From positions 7,598,689 to 7,662,688 of the forward strand of contig CM055728.1 in the NCBI GenBank assembly GCA_029465975.1: a DNA stretch of 64,000 bases, given 5' to 3'. Positions within the stretch are counted from its first letter, which is position 1; every line of letters starts with the position of its first letter. Positions 1-13,199 of the stretch are shown here, in pieces. Position numbers and translations under genes: made by a program. The notes under the pieces are model-generated. The model was not told where the DNA came from. It was given only the letters and a program-made list of their open reading frames with translations, and did not search any database. This DNA is from Dallia pectoralis. Lineage: Eukaryota; Chordata; Actinopteri; Esociformes; Umbridae.

Positions 1-59
1 ATTTTCTTTATTTTGACAATAATGATTAAGCAAAAACACATTTTTAGAAACCTGTGCAA

Positions 60-72
60 ATTTATTGAAAAT
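60..72. repeat. Target-site duplication, Rex3 3' side
   Basis: The 13-mer ATTTATTGAAAAT here recurs exactly at 3353-3365. The two copies bracket the LINE and fix its insertion boundaries. Confidence 0.85.
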
Positions 73-99
73 CTCATCTCATCTCTCATCTTCAACCGC

Positions 100-2139
100 T
101 TATCCGGGGTCGGGTCGCGGGGGTAGCAGCTCTAGCAGGGGACCCCAAACTTCCCTTTCCCGGGCAACATTAGCCAGCTCTGACTGGGGAATCCCGAGGC
201 ATTCCCAGGCCAATGTGGAGATATAATCTCTCCACCTAGTCCTGGGTCTTCCCCGAGGTCTCCTCCCAGCTGGACGTGCCTGGAACACCTCTCTAGGGAA
301 GCGCCCAGGTGGCATTCGTACTAAATGCCCGAACGCCCTCAACTGGCTCCTTTCTACGCAAAGGAGCAGCGGCTCTACTCCGAGTTCCTCTCGGATGTCT
401 GAGCTTCTCACCCTATCCCTAAGGGAGAGGCCAGCCACCTTTCTGAGAAAACCCATTTCGGCCGCTTGTACCTGCGATCTCGTTCTTTCGGTCATGACCC
501 AGCTTTCATGACCATAGGTGAGAGTAGGAACAAAGATTGACCGGTAGATCGAGAGCTTTGCCTTCCGGCTCAGCTCTCTTTTCGTCTCAACGGTGCGGTG
601 AAGCGAATGCAACACCGCCCCCGCTGCTCCGATCCTCCGACCAATCTCCCGCTCCAGTGTTCCCTCACTCGCGAACAAGACCCCGAGGTACTTGAACTCC
701 TTCACTTGGAGTAAGGACTCATTCCCTACCCGAAGTAGGCACTCCACCGGTTTCCTGCTGAGATTCATGGCCTCAGATTTAGAGGTGCTAACCGTCATCC
801 CTGCCGCTTCACACTCGGCTGCGAACCGATCGAGTGAGTGCTGAAGGTCACCGACCAATGAGGCCATCAGGACCACATCATCCGCAAAAAGGAGTGATGT
901 GACCATCAGCCCACCGAACGGAAACCCCTCCCCCCCATGACTACGCCTTGATATTCTGTCCATGAATATTACAAACAGGATTGGTAACAAAGCGCAGCCC
1001 TGGCGGAGGCCAACCCCCACCGGGAACGAATCCGACTTACTGCCGAGAACACGGACACAGCTCATGCTTTGAGCGTACAGAGATTGGATGGCACTGAGAA
1101 GAGACCCCCTCACCCCATACTCCCGCAGCACCTCCCACAAAAGATCCCGGGGTACCCGGTCATACGCCTTCTCCAGATCCACAAAACACATGTAGACTGG
1201 ATGGGCATACTCCCAGGCCCCCTCCAGGATCCTTGCGAGAGTAAAGAGCTGGTCCGTGGTTCCCCGGCCAGGACGAAAACCGCATTGTTCCTCTTCAATC
1301 TGAGGTTCGACTATTGGCCGAACCCTCCTTTCCAGCACTTTGGAGTACACTTTACCAGGGAGGCTGAGGAGTGTGATACCTCTGTAATTGGCACACACTC
1401 TCTGGTCCCCCTTTTTGAAGAGGGGAACCACCACCCCGGTCTGCCACTCCTCTGGCACTGTCCCAGACTTCCATGCAATGTTGAAGAGGCGTGTCAACCA
1501 AGACAGCCCTTCCCCACCCAAAGCTTTTAGCATTTCTGGGCGAATCTCATCCGTCCCTGGGGCTTTGCCACTGTGGAGTTGTTTGACTACCTCAACGACT
1601 TCCCCCAGGGAAACTGAAGATGACCCTCCATCAGCCTCCAGCTCTGCCTCGGTACTAGAGGGCGTGTAGGTCGGATTCAGGAGCTCCTCAAAATGCTCTT
1701 TCCACCGCCCGATCACATCATCAGTTGAGGTTAACAGTGTCCCATCCTTACTGTACACAGCTTGAATGGTTCCCCGTTTTCCCCTTCTGAGGTGCCGAAC
1801 GGTTTTCCAGAAGCATCTTGGTGCTGACCGAAAGTCCTTCTCCATAGCTTCTCCAAACTTCTCCCACACCCGCTGCTTTGCCTCTGACACGGCAGCGGCT
1901 GAAGCCCTTCGTGCCTGTCGGTACCCTGCAACTGCCTCCGGAGTCCTCAGGGATAGCATATCCCTGAAGGCCTCCTTCTTCAGTCGGACGGCTTCCCTGA
2001 CCACCGTGGTCCACCACGGTGTTCTAGGGTTACCACCCCTTGAGGCACCTAGGACCTTGAGACCACAGCTCACCGCCACAGCTTCAGCAATAGAAGCTTT
2101 GAACATTGCCCACTCCGGTTCAATGCCCCCAACCTCCAC
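100..2139 (-). pseudogene. Rex3 reverse transcriptase segment
   Basis: A 679-residue open frame, the C-terminal two thirds of the LINE polyprotein. Visible RT landmarks in order: SGKAPGTDEIRPEML, WQTGVVVPLFKKGD, NYRGITLLSLPGK, the CGFRPGRGTTDQL segment, FVDLEKAYDRVP (first catalytic Asp region), GLRQGC and the catalytic FADD box (codons at about 876-887). A C-terminal region follows with KFKYLGVLF-like and Arg/Pro-rich motifs. The first Met is simply the first one after the interrupting stop at 2185-2187. The same reading frame continues upstream into the endonuclease ORF, so this is a fragment of one original ORF, not a separate gene. Confidence 0.9.
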
Positions 2140-2184
2140 AGGGATGCCTGAAAAGCTCCGCCGGAGGTGTGAGTTGAAGAACTT

Positions 2185-3225
2185 TCAGACAGGGGCCTCC
2201 TCCAGACGTTCCCAGTTCACCCGCACTACCCGTTTGGGCTTACCTGGTCTGTCCAAAGTCTTTGCCCACCCTCTGATCCAACTCACTACCAGATGGTGAT
2301 CAGTTGACAGCTCTGCCCCTCTCTTCACCCGAGTATCCAAAACATGCGGCCTTAGATCAGCCGATACGATCACAAAATCGATCATTGACCTTCGGCCTAG
2401 GGTGCTCTGGTACCATGTACACTTATGCGCCTCCTTATGTTCGAACATGGTGTTTGTTATAGACAATCCATGACTCGCACAGAAATCCAATAACAAACGA
2501 CCGCTCGGGTTTAGATCAGGGAGGCCGTTCCTCCCAATCACGCCTCTCCAGGTGTCTCCATCGATGCCCACATGTGCGTTGAAGTCTCCCAGAAGAATGA
2601 TAGAGTCCCCTACTGGAGCCCTATATAGGACTCCCTTCAGGGTCTCCAAGAAGGCTGAATACTCCGAACTGCCGTTTGGTGCATATGCACAAACAACAGT
2701 CAGAGTTTTCCCCCCAACCACCCTTAGGCGTAGGGAGGCAACCCTCTCATCCACCGGGGTAAACTCCAGAGAAGAACAGAGTCCAACCCCTATCCAGGAG
2801 TAAGGTTCCAGAGCCATGGTTGTGCGTAGAGGTAAGTCCCACCAGATCCAACTGGTATCGCTCCACCTCACGCACAAGTTCTGGCTCCTTCCCCACAGCG
2901 AGGTGACGTTCCACGTCCCCAAAGCAAGCTTCTGCCGCCCGTGTCTGATCCGTCGAGACCCCACACCTTCACTGCCACCCATATGACAGCGCACCCGACC
3001 CCTGCGGTTGTTCCTGTGAGTGGTGGGCCCACAGGATGAAGAGGAGAGAGATGCCACGTATCTCGTTCGGGCTGTGCCCGGCCGGGCTCCGTGGCAAACC
3101 CGGCCACCAGACGCTCGCTTTCGAGCCCGCCGTCTGGGCCTGGCTCCAGAAGGGGGCCCTGGGCTTCCTCCAGGCAGGGTCTTGATCCTTTTTACTCGAT
3201 CTTTCATGGGGTCTTGGTGAACCAT
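2185..3225 (-). pseudogene. Rex3 endonuclease segment, frameshifted
   Basis: A 346-codon frame with recognisable APE-type endonuclease pieces: GTWNVTSLWG near residue 103, then VVCAYAPN, LLGDFNAHVG, TWYQS, RSMIDFV and the terminal STDHHLVVSW. Between LWG and LEFTPVDERV the frame is wrong. A family-like KEPELVREVE segment is readable in another minus frame from about 2885 downward, so a one-base loss in a G run followed by a deletion seems to have damaged it. It ends at TGA 2185-2187, in frame with the RT ORF, consistent with a CGA-to-TGA change at a CpG. This enzyme would nick the target DNA; the copy cannot be functional. Confidence 0.85.
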
Positions 3226-3352
3226 TCTTAGTCTGGCCCCTCGCCTGAGACCATTTTGCCTTGGGAAACCCTACCAGGAGCATGAAGCTCCAGACAACCC
3301 AGCCCTCAGGTTCATAGGGGCACACAAACCTCTCCACCACATTAAGGTAATG

Positions 3353-3365
3353 ATTTATTGAAAAT
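3353..3365. repeat. Target-site duplication, Rex3 5' side
   Basis: Second copy of the 13-mer that brackets the LINE, identical to 60-72. Confidence 0.85.
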
Positions 3366-3888
3366 ATAAAACTAAATATTGAATGTAAATACTGTATGTG
3401 CTCAGACCCGTCGCCATTTTAAGCCAATTGAGTTCAGATGCAAGGCTTTGCAGAGATGAAATATGAGAACCTTTCAAAATGACTTTGTAGCACTCGATCA
3501 ATCAGGCCTTTATGGCAACAGACTGGATGGAAGCCACTCCAGATTAAAAAGGCATATCTAAAGGACTAAGGCGGGAAGGAGAACGGGCAGGCAAGGCGGA
3601 AGGACGGACAATCAGCAGGTAAACAGAAAACACAGGAGACAAAGACAAAACATACGATTGTAACACAGTTATAAACAGCACAAAATACAAACAATCAGGG
3701 CTGCGTTACCCAAAAGCTTCGTAACCCTAAATTGATCCTAAAAACAATCGTACGACTGATCTTAATATTACGGTCTGTTTCCCAAAAGCATCGTAACTTA
3801 AGTAGCACTACTACGAGTGCTCTGGAGTAATCGTACATCCCCAAGTGCATCTTAAGAAGAGTTATGAGGTCACCTGCAGGACAACCGG
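3366..3888. other. Non-coding spacer, degraded repeat-like sequence
   Basis: No credible gene. Two related tracts, around 3700-3730 (TTACCCAAAAGCTTCGTAA) and 3775-3795 (TTTCCCAAAAGCATCGTAA), indicate an internal duplication or the edge of an old interspersed repeat. I cannot name its family. Confidence 0.4.
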
Positions 3889-6800
3889 CAGATTACACTT
3901 ATTATCTAGATGTAACAGATAACACTTATTATCTAGATGTAACAGATAACACTTATTATCTAGTTTTAACAGATTACACTTATTATCTAGATTTAACAGC
4001 TTACACTTATTATCTAGATTTAACAGATTACACTTATTATCTAGATTGAACAGATTACACTTATTATCTAGATTTAACAGATTCAACTTATTATCTAGAT
4101 GTAACAGATTACACCTATTATCTAGATTTAACAGATTCAACTTATTATCTAGATGTAACAGATTACACCTATTATCTAGATTTAACAGATTCAACTTATT
4201 ATCTAGATGTAACAGATTACACTTATTATCTAGATTTAACAGATTACACTTATTATCTAGTTTTAACAGATTACACTTATTATCTAGATTTAACAGACTA
4301 CACTTATTATCTAGTTTTAACAGATTACACTTATTATCTAGATTTAACAGATTACACTTATTATCTAGATTTAACAGATTACGCTTATTATCTAGATTTA
4401 ACCGATTACACTTATTATCTAGATTGAACCGATTACACTTATTATCTAGATTGAACAGATTACACTTATTGTCTAGATTGAACAGATTACACTTATTATC
4501 TAGATTTAACAGATTGCACTTATTATCTAGATGTAACCGATTACACTTATTATCTAGATTGAACAGATTACACTTATTATCTAGATTTAACAGATTACAC
4601 TTATTATCTAGATTTAACAGATTATGCTTATTATCTAGATTTAACAGATTACACTTATCATCTAGATTAAACAGATTACACTTATTATCTAGATTTAACA
4701 GATTCAACTTATTATCTAGATTTAACATATTACACTTATTATCTAGATTTAACAGATTACACTTATTATCTAGATGTAACAGATTACACTTATAATCTAG
4801 ATTTAACAGATTACACTTATTAACTAGATGTAACAGATTACGCTTATCATCTAGATTTAACAGATTACGCTTATCATCTAGATGTAACAGATTACGCTTA
4901 TTATCTAGATTTAACAGATTACGCTTATAATCTAGATTTAACAGATTCCACTTATTATCTAGATGTAACAGATTACACTTATTATCTAGATTTAACAGAC
5001 TACATTTATTATCTAGATTTAACAGATTACACTTATTATCTAGATTTAACAGATTACACTTATCATCCAAATTTAACAGATTCAACTTATTATCTAGATT
5101 TAACAGATTCAACTTATTATCTAGATTTAACAGATTACACTTATTATCTAGATTTAACAGATTACACTTATTATCTAGTTTTAACAGATTACACTTATTA
5201 TCTAGATTTAACAGATTACACTTATTATCTAGATTTAACAGATTACACTTATTATCTAGATTTAACAGATTACACTTATTATCTAGATTTAACAGATTCA
5301 ACTTATTATCTAGATTTAACAGATTCAACTTATTATCTTATTATCTAGATTTAAGTAACATTATCTAGAACAGATTACACTTACACTTATTATCTAGATT
5401 TAACAGATTACACTTATTATCTAGATTTAGATTACACCTATTATCTAGATTTAACAGATTCAACTTATTATCTAGATTAACAGATTACACTTATTATCTA
5501 GATTTAACAGACTACACTTATTATCTAGATTTATTATCTAGATTTAACAGATTACACTTTTACACTTATTATCTAGATTTAACAGATTACACTTATTATC
5601 TAGATTTAACAGATTACACTTATTATCTAGATTCAGACTTACACTTATTATCTAGATTTAACAGATTCACTTATTATCTAGATTTAACAGATTACACTTA
5701 TTATCTAGATTTAACAGATTACACTTATTATCTAGATTTTTAACAGAATACACTTAATCTAGATTACACAGATTACACTTATTATCTAGATTTAACAGAT
5801 TACACTTATTGTCTAGATTGAACAGATTACACTTATTATCTAGATTTAACAGATTGCACTTATTATCTAGATGTAACCGATTACACTTATTATCTAGATT
5901 GAACAGATTACACTTATTATCTAGATTTAACAGATTACACTTATTGTCTAGATTGAACAGATTACACTTATTATCTAGATTTAACAGATTGCACTTATTA
6001 TCTAGATTTAACAGATTACACTTATTATCTAGATTGAACAGATTACACTTATTATCTAGATTTAACAGATTCAACTTATTATCTAGATGTAACAGATTAC
6101 ACCTATTATCTAGATTTAACAGATTCAACTTATTATCTAGATGTAACAGATTACACCTATTATCTAGATTTAACAGATTCAACTTATTATCTAGATGTAA
6201 CAGATTACACTTATTATCTAGATTTAACAGATTACACTTATTATCTAGTTTTAACAGATTACACTTATTATCTAGATTTAACAGACTACACTTATTATCT
6301 AGTTTTAACAGATTCAACTTATTATCTAGATTTAACAGATTCAACTTATTATCTAGATTTAAGAGACTACACTTATTATCTAGTTTTAACAGATTACACT
6401 TATTATCTAGATTTAACAGCTTACACTTATTATCTAGATTTAACAGATTACACTTATTATCTAGATTGAACAGATTACACTTATTATCTAGATTTAACAG
6501 ATTCAACTTATTATCTAAATGTAACAGATTACACCTATTATCTAGATTTAACAGATTCAACTTATTATCTAGTTTTAACAGATTACACTTATTATCTAGA
6601 TTGAACAGATTACACTTATTATCTAGATTTAACAGATTACACTTATTATCTAGTTTTAACAGATTACACTTATTATCTAGATTTAACAGACTACACTTAT
6701 TATCTAGTTTTAACAGATTACACTTATTATCTAGATTGAACAGATTACACTTATTATCTAGATTTAACAGATTACACTTATTGTCTAGATTGAACAGATT

Positions 6801-7659
6801 ACACTTATTATCTAGATTTAACAGATTGCACTTATTATCTAGATTTAACAGATTACGCTTATTATCTAGATTTAACAGATTACACTTATTGTCTAGATTT
6901 AACCGATTACACTTATTATCTAGATTGAACAGATTACACTTATTGTCTAGATTGAACAGATTACACTTATTATCTAGATTTAACAGATTGCACTTATTAA
7001 CAGATTACACTTATTATCTAGATTTAACAGATTACACTTATTATCTAGATTTAACAGATTACACTTATTATCTAGATTTAACAGATTCAACTTATTATCT
7101 AGATTTAACATATTACACTTATTATCTAGATTTAACAGATTACACTTATTATCTAGATGTAACAGATTACACTTATAATCTAGATTTAACAGATTACACT
7201 TATTAACTAGATGTAACAGATTACGCTTATCATCTAGATGTAACAGATTACGCTTATTATCTAGATTTAACAGATTACGCTTATAATCTAGATTTAACAG
7301 ATTACACTTATTATCTAGATGTAACTGATTACACTTATTATCTAGATTTAACAGATTACACTTATTATCTAGATTTAACAGACTACATTTATTATCTAGA
7401 TTTAACAGATTACACTTATTATCTAGTTTTAACAGATTACACTTATTATCTAGATTGAACAGATTACACTTATTATCTAGATTTAACAGATTACACTTAT
7501 TATCTAGATGCAACAGATTACACTTATTATCTAGATTTAACAGATTCAACCTATTATCTAGATTCAACAGATTCAACTTATTATCTAGATTTAACAGATT
7601 ACACTTATTATCTCGATTTAACAGATTACACTTATTATCTAGATTTAACAGATTACACT
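3889..7659. repeat. 27-bp minisatellite, about 140 copies
   Basis: A 3.77-kb array of a 27-base unit with core TTATCTAGATTTAACAG followed by ATTACACTTA. Most units carry an XbaI-type TCTAGA. Because 27 is divisible by three and common variants rarely create stops, long frames appear on both strands (for example 488 codons minus and 465 codons plus). These show only a 9-residue repeat and have no gene features. The middle (about 5330-5780) is irregular, with partial units. Rare unit variants recur as blocks, for example 4467-4570 in 5806-5910 and 4705-4830 in 7090-7212, so it has a higher-order duplication history. Confidence 0.97.
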
Positions 7660-10244
7660 ACGTGAGGATAATATAAGGTTTTGATTGTACTTTATTGTAC
7701 ACTTTGTTGTACTCGCGTTTTGTTTAATTAATAAATGAAATAATTAAAAAGGGAAGGAAAAAATGTAAATACACATTTAAATTAAATGAATGAACAAAAA
7801 AATCATAAAAGAAGTAATATGGGAAATATGCTTTAAAAGCTATATAAACCATTGAAAATGGATTGCCAAGGGAACCCACTGGACATCTATATGTTCTGCA
7901 CAGACACAGATGTAGCGTCATGCATCCGGAGTTGTCAGTGGTGGTTTCTTGTGACATAGACAATCTCCACAATCACATGGTAACATCATTGTATCAAGTC
8001 AATGTCTGGAAGACATTGATGTGTTTAGTTTTGCTGTAAGATACCCACAAGCCACGCTATCAATCAAAAGCTACGCTAAAGAGTCAGTGGGAAGTCCTCC
8101 TCATCAGTTGCACTCAAAAATGAATTATTTAAGACCAATTGATCAGTTCAATAGACAGTAGAGTCTCTGGAACAAAGAAGTTGTTGCGTTTTCGCTTTAA
8201 ATCACCACAGATGGGTGTGCAATTGTAAGGGGGTACGCTGTCCGGAAATAGACAATGAGCATATAAAGGGTTAAACAATCATTAAAACTAAAAAGAATAC
8301 ATTTTCCATATTTTGGTTACAAAATAAAGCAGTTGGTAGAATCTGCTTTTCATGCACAATAAAACGTAATTCACTTACATAAATAATGGTTATTTATTTT
8401 CAGGAAAGCTGCACACGTTGGTCCTAGAACTCCATGCAACGTTAATCTGAAAACAATTGCATTAGTTAACTGTGAATTATTTCATTGCCTTGAACACAAT
8501 GCACTGTAAAAGGCCAAAATTAAACCCATGGGAAATAATTTTGTGTAATGTGTTTTATATTCATTTTTATTGCCAGTAACATCGCATTGCAAAATGTGTT
8601 TGAACGAGACACATAATAACCTTTTTAACATGATTTACGTCAAAATGTTATGTAATGTCAGTTACCATCATTATGTACTATTATACATAATACACAATAC
8701 ACTTTATCTAGCATTTTTAACGCATACTCATCAACTAGCTTTTGTCAACCCATGAACACTGATGTTCTGCACCTGAAGCAGTGTGTCTGTGCGTAATTAG
8801 TGAAACAAATGAAGCTGTCATCTTCCAATTACCCAGCCATTCCCAGGCTGATAGGGACCAACAGGGACTAACAGATGTAGCTAATGTCATGGTTCAGCAT
8901 ATTACTCAGCAATTACAGATTGGGCTGAGAATGTATGGCAACCTGCATGCATTTTTCAGTTCTGAGATTTTATGAATCGTCTGCTTCTGTCCTGACAGAA
9001 ACGTAGGTAATATACAAACGGGAAAAAAACAACCAGCGAAATGTAGAGAAGCTTACAATGCAACATGACATGCCGAGGTGTACCGCTAGAGGGCAGTATG
9101 TGAGAGCAATAGGCCAGACAGAGAGATTATTTCTGGACCGCGGTCCGCACATAGCAGACCTTACACGTTAAACTTGTTACTTTAAAAGCAAGACCCAAAG
9201 TGGTCAAGAAGCCAGGTGGGACATTATGTGCACCAGTCCCAAATGTTAATAGACAAATATATTAATTATTCTATTATACAAATAAATGAATGAATATATG
9301 AATTCAGGTGCTGTCTGGGATGAAGAACATGTCATTCTCATGAATACAGGACTATGTCTCCCATCAATTGAAATGTCCCACTGGTCATGTGACGCGTAGC
9401 GGGGGGTCCCATGGGATCACCGTCACATCCGAACCGGGCACACACACTTATACTCACACACTCATACACACACGGCACCAGCCGAGTCGTGAGTGCTCGG
9501 ATAACTGGGAACACTGGTGTACCCACACTGGTACTGTTGTTAGCATAGCGGTTGGATAGTGCGGTGTGCTGTTGGTTTGAGCCGCTCATACGTCTGGTTT
9601 CATTGAACAGTCCGTGTCTCTATACGCACACAGGCTCTCTGGGAGGCAGGAGAACCCGTACCCGGGGACTTTAATGTGGATACAATAACGGATTTATAGA
9701 CATTCATGGGGATACTTTAGTGGAAGTCTTGAAAAACCTGCATGTTATCAGGTAAGAGCACATGTGTGTGTCGATTCAAAAGTCATGATTTATTTTTACT
9801 GGTGAATGATTTTCCAACTTCAAACATCTCTCCTGTATCTCTGACTGACTACCGATTGTATATAGGAGTAGCCTTATAAAAGCCTACATAGTGGTATAAA
9901 TTACTTGCCTATTAGATAACAATCTATTACAGGACAAATTACATTTGTTTTTCAATTATGACAACATTAAAAGCTCCCGTCTTTGTCTTACCCATGTTGA
10001 TCATAGCTGTATTTTCCTAATAGTCTTAACGAAATGTGGTCGTGGAACTTGTAAAAGCACATCTTTATTTTCTGATATAATACTGTATAGGCTTATTGAA
10101 CACCCTGCTTGTGGATTTAAATGTACCTCTTTAGGCTGAACCCTTCGACATATGGCACGACATATGCGCTTAAAAGTAGTAGTTAGAAGAAGGGGTTGAG
10201 GACACACTATTGGCCCCCAGACATATTTATGGTGCTGAGGCAAG
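7660..10244. other. Non-coding, mostly unique sequence
   Basis: AT-rich DNA with only short chance ORFs and no recognisable protein. A loose tRNA-like tract near 9545-9600 could be an old SINE fragment, but the match is weak. Nothing else supportable. Confidence 0.4.
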
Positions 10245-10513
<269 letters not shown>

Positions 10514-13199
10514 GGCGCATCATTTATGGTCTATCTAATTCCATTAGTCTCCCCCGCTGGAAGAAAAGACTAATGAGTTGACCCATATGTAAGTGCGCCA
10601 AGGAAAATGCTGCTTACAGATTCCACTATAATAATTAGATTTGTGTCGATTATTATTACTCGATGCTATTGGTGAAACAGCTGGGTAACATAATGTTTTT
10701 GTAAGACACTAACTTTGTTATGAGTTTATATTTTTTATATATTTTAAAACTCTCAAGAAGATATTACTGAGGGTAAAAAAGTTGTATTGTCTGCTAAACA
10801 ATCTACTCAAATTCGCATGAAATACCAAGCCTATTCCCTATGTGGAATTGTTTGTGTGACCATGTTTTAATATAAATGCTATCACCTCAAATTCCCTGCA
10901 GGGATGTGAAACATTGTGAAAAACTTTGGGACAAAAAGGTTTTAGGGTTAGGTTTATAGGAAAATGTTACATTAAGTGTTAGAATGAGCAATGTTGACAA
11001 CGCCTGTGGGATGTGGTTATGACGAGTTAAGGGTTTAGGTTTATGGCTGTGTGTTAAGGTTAGAGGTTGAGGGGTTTGGGTTCAAGGTCACTCTTTGTGG
11101 TCTTCATGAGGATAGTAAAACAATTCTCAGTGTATGTCAACCGTCATTTGTTTGCTTGGCACTTGTAGATTTACCATTTGTCAAGCTCCTGCAACCCTGC
11201 TTCCACCCGTTTTGCATAATTGACATTCAGCTTGAGCTCTACATCAGTGGTACACAGCCTCAGCTTGTACATAATGCTCTGGTCAGACTGGACAATATTT
11301 TTGTGTTGTTTGAACATTCTCTTACACTAATGATCTGACCTCCGTCATATTAAATACTGGACTGTTTCTACAATAATTAGAAAACTGCTTGATGCTGGCA
11401 GTAAAGCTTCATTTATTGAAGTTAGGTACAATCTGGATATTTGCTACAGTTCAAAGTCCTCTAAAGATTTTTAACATTTTATTGTTGAATAAAATGTGTG
11501 TTTACCAGATTTGTCAAGGACACACATACTTATAAGTCAGACCAATTATAGCACAAACGGCTCTATTGAATTTTAGTGGGTCGATCGCCATGGACTTTTT
11601 TTGAAGAATAGTGTCAATAAAACTTACATCTGCATTCGGAGGATCCAATTGATTAGAGAAAGCTCGATACAAACCAATGCTCCTTGGTGCAATTGGAGAC
11701 AGAGAGTTTACTGGCTTTGTTTAGTTTGTGTGTTTTTAACCTGCTCATTTCCTTCACACAGTTGCTTCTTAAATACCTTGTTTTGGCAGAATATGTAAAT
11801 TGTTGTTCATCTCATGTTTCTGCAATATGGGTTTTAAACATTATATAATTCTACTATGTAGAGATTGACAACTAGTTTCAAAAACTGGGGATACAGATTT
11901 TTACGTTGTTTTTTTGTGCAGTTGTATATATTAACTATTCATTCTTACTACAAAATTCTAATTCTAAAATAGCAAACACATTTTCATACTTTTTTCATAC
12001 TTTAATCAAACTTAATCAATATTTCAGTGGCAAATCTTTATTTCAAGTTCTTGTCTTTTACAATGCGTTGGTATATCAGAAATGCTTTTTAAATGTGATA
12101 CATTACTGTACATTAATGTGGCCAAAGTAACACAAATAGCATAACACAATGGGTAGCAGAGGCCCATAGTCAGGGAATATTGGCCATTAAACCATGAGCC
12201 CCTTGTATACAGTCTTACATTTACTTGCACTAACTCTTTTTAAAAACATAAATTATATACTATGCTTGCTCAAAGGTATGATTGAAAACAATATTTTAGC
12301 CATTGATGCAAAAAAGGAATGTATTGTTTACATATTGTAACATACAACACTGAAATGGTTGTTCTCACAGGTATCATATTATATATCATAATTGTTTTAT
12401 ACACCTGAGAAAACCTGTATTGTATTAACATGGCACTAGTAGCACAGAGGTCGCCAGTTCAATTCCCTCTGCGGTACCACACAAAGTGTGTGGAGTCACA
12501 GTTGCTAGAGCTTAATGAACAGACGACACCAGATATGGTTAGACTAATTCACACATCCTGTTACATGTATCATATATCACCAGTATCATTTTCATTTTTT
12601 TACCACTTTTCCAATAGCATGTCTAAGAAAAGTGAATTAGAAGTAAAACAGCAGACCAAAAGGATGGTACATTTCAGTTAGCTTGATTGCTACTTATCTT
12701 TATCTGTAAGGTGATGCACTTGGACCTTTTTTTATTCAGCTAGTTTAACATACACAGCAAATAGCTATGAACGCAACTAAAGTAGCAAGATACTAGCTAA
12801 TCATGTTAGTTAATCTTCAGTTGTGTGAAGATTGACAGAAAAGTAAACTACACCAAACTCATTAGGCCTCATCAAAAACACATTTCTCGTTGACGAAGGT
12901 GTGTGTAAAAGCTCTGGGGATTTGAATGTGTTCCTCGATGTCAAAAATATTATTGTTCCATGGTTGTACCACTAAGAAAACAGAACCCACTGTTAAAACC
13001 TGGTGACTGCTGATGATGTCATGAATTCTAATGGAAAAATATAGAGGACACTGTTTTCTTAATTGCGTATACATTTTGGTTTTCCAGCTTGCCTGTTGTG
13101 TAGATTAATGTCTCATGTCTATTTGTTGTGTTATTTTGATAGCTTGAATTCAATTTAATGTTGTATCATACACCAAAATACGGAGCAATGCACATTAGT
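10514..13199. other. Non-coding, AT-rich intergenic sequence
   Basis: No convincing exon or transposon ORF on either strand. A tRNA-like stretch at about 12430-12480 (GTCGCCAGTTCAATTCCCTC, resembling a pol III B box) may be a SINE relic. Otherwise I see only chance ORFs under 100 codons. Confidence 0.4.

Larger units (their letters stand above)
73..3352 (-). mobile_element. Rex3-type non-LTR retrotransposon (RTE clade), near full length, inactive
   Basis: A 3.28-kb LINE on the minus strand flanked by a perfect 13-bp target-site duplication (60-72 and 3353-3365). Reading from the high-coordinate 5' end it encodes an APE-like endonuclease, then a reverse transcriptase, and ends in a short GATGA-rich tail (about 73-95 on the + strand, read as CTCAT repeats). 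The RT contains WQTGVVVPLFKKGD, the segment classically used to recognise Rex3 in fish. It copies by target-primed reverse transcription. The copy is dead: an in-frame TGA at 2185-2187 separates the two ORFs, and the N-terminal endonuclease carries a frameshift and a deletion. The long duplication and complete 5' end suggest a full-length insertion rather than a 5'-truncated one. Confidence 0.9.

Noticed and set aside
1069..1669. Plus-strand ORFs within the LINE
   Set aside because: Antisense shadows of the Rex3 reverse transcriptase.
3862..7576. Long ORFs (488, 465, 268, 198 codons) as genes
   Set aside because: They lie wholly in the 27-bp array, occur on both strands, have no unique domain and follow from a unit length divisible by three.
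11051..11338. 95-codon ORF as a gene
   Set aside because: No family resemblance and no exon signals beyond chance; isolated in AT-rich intergenic DNA.
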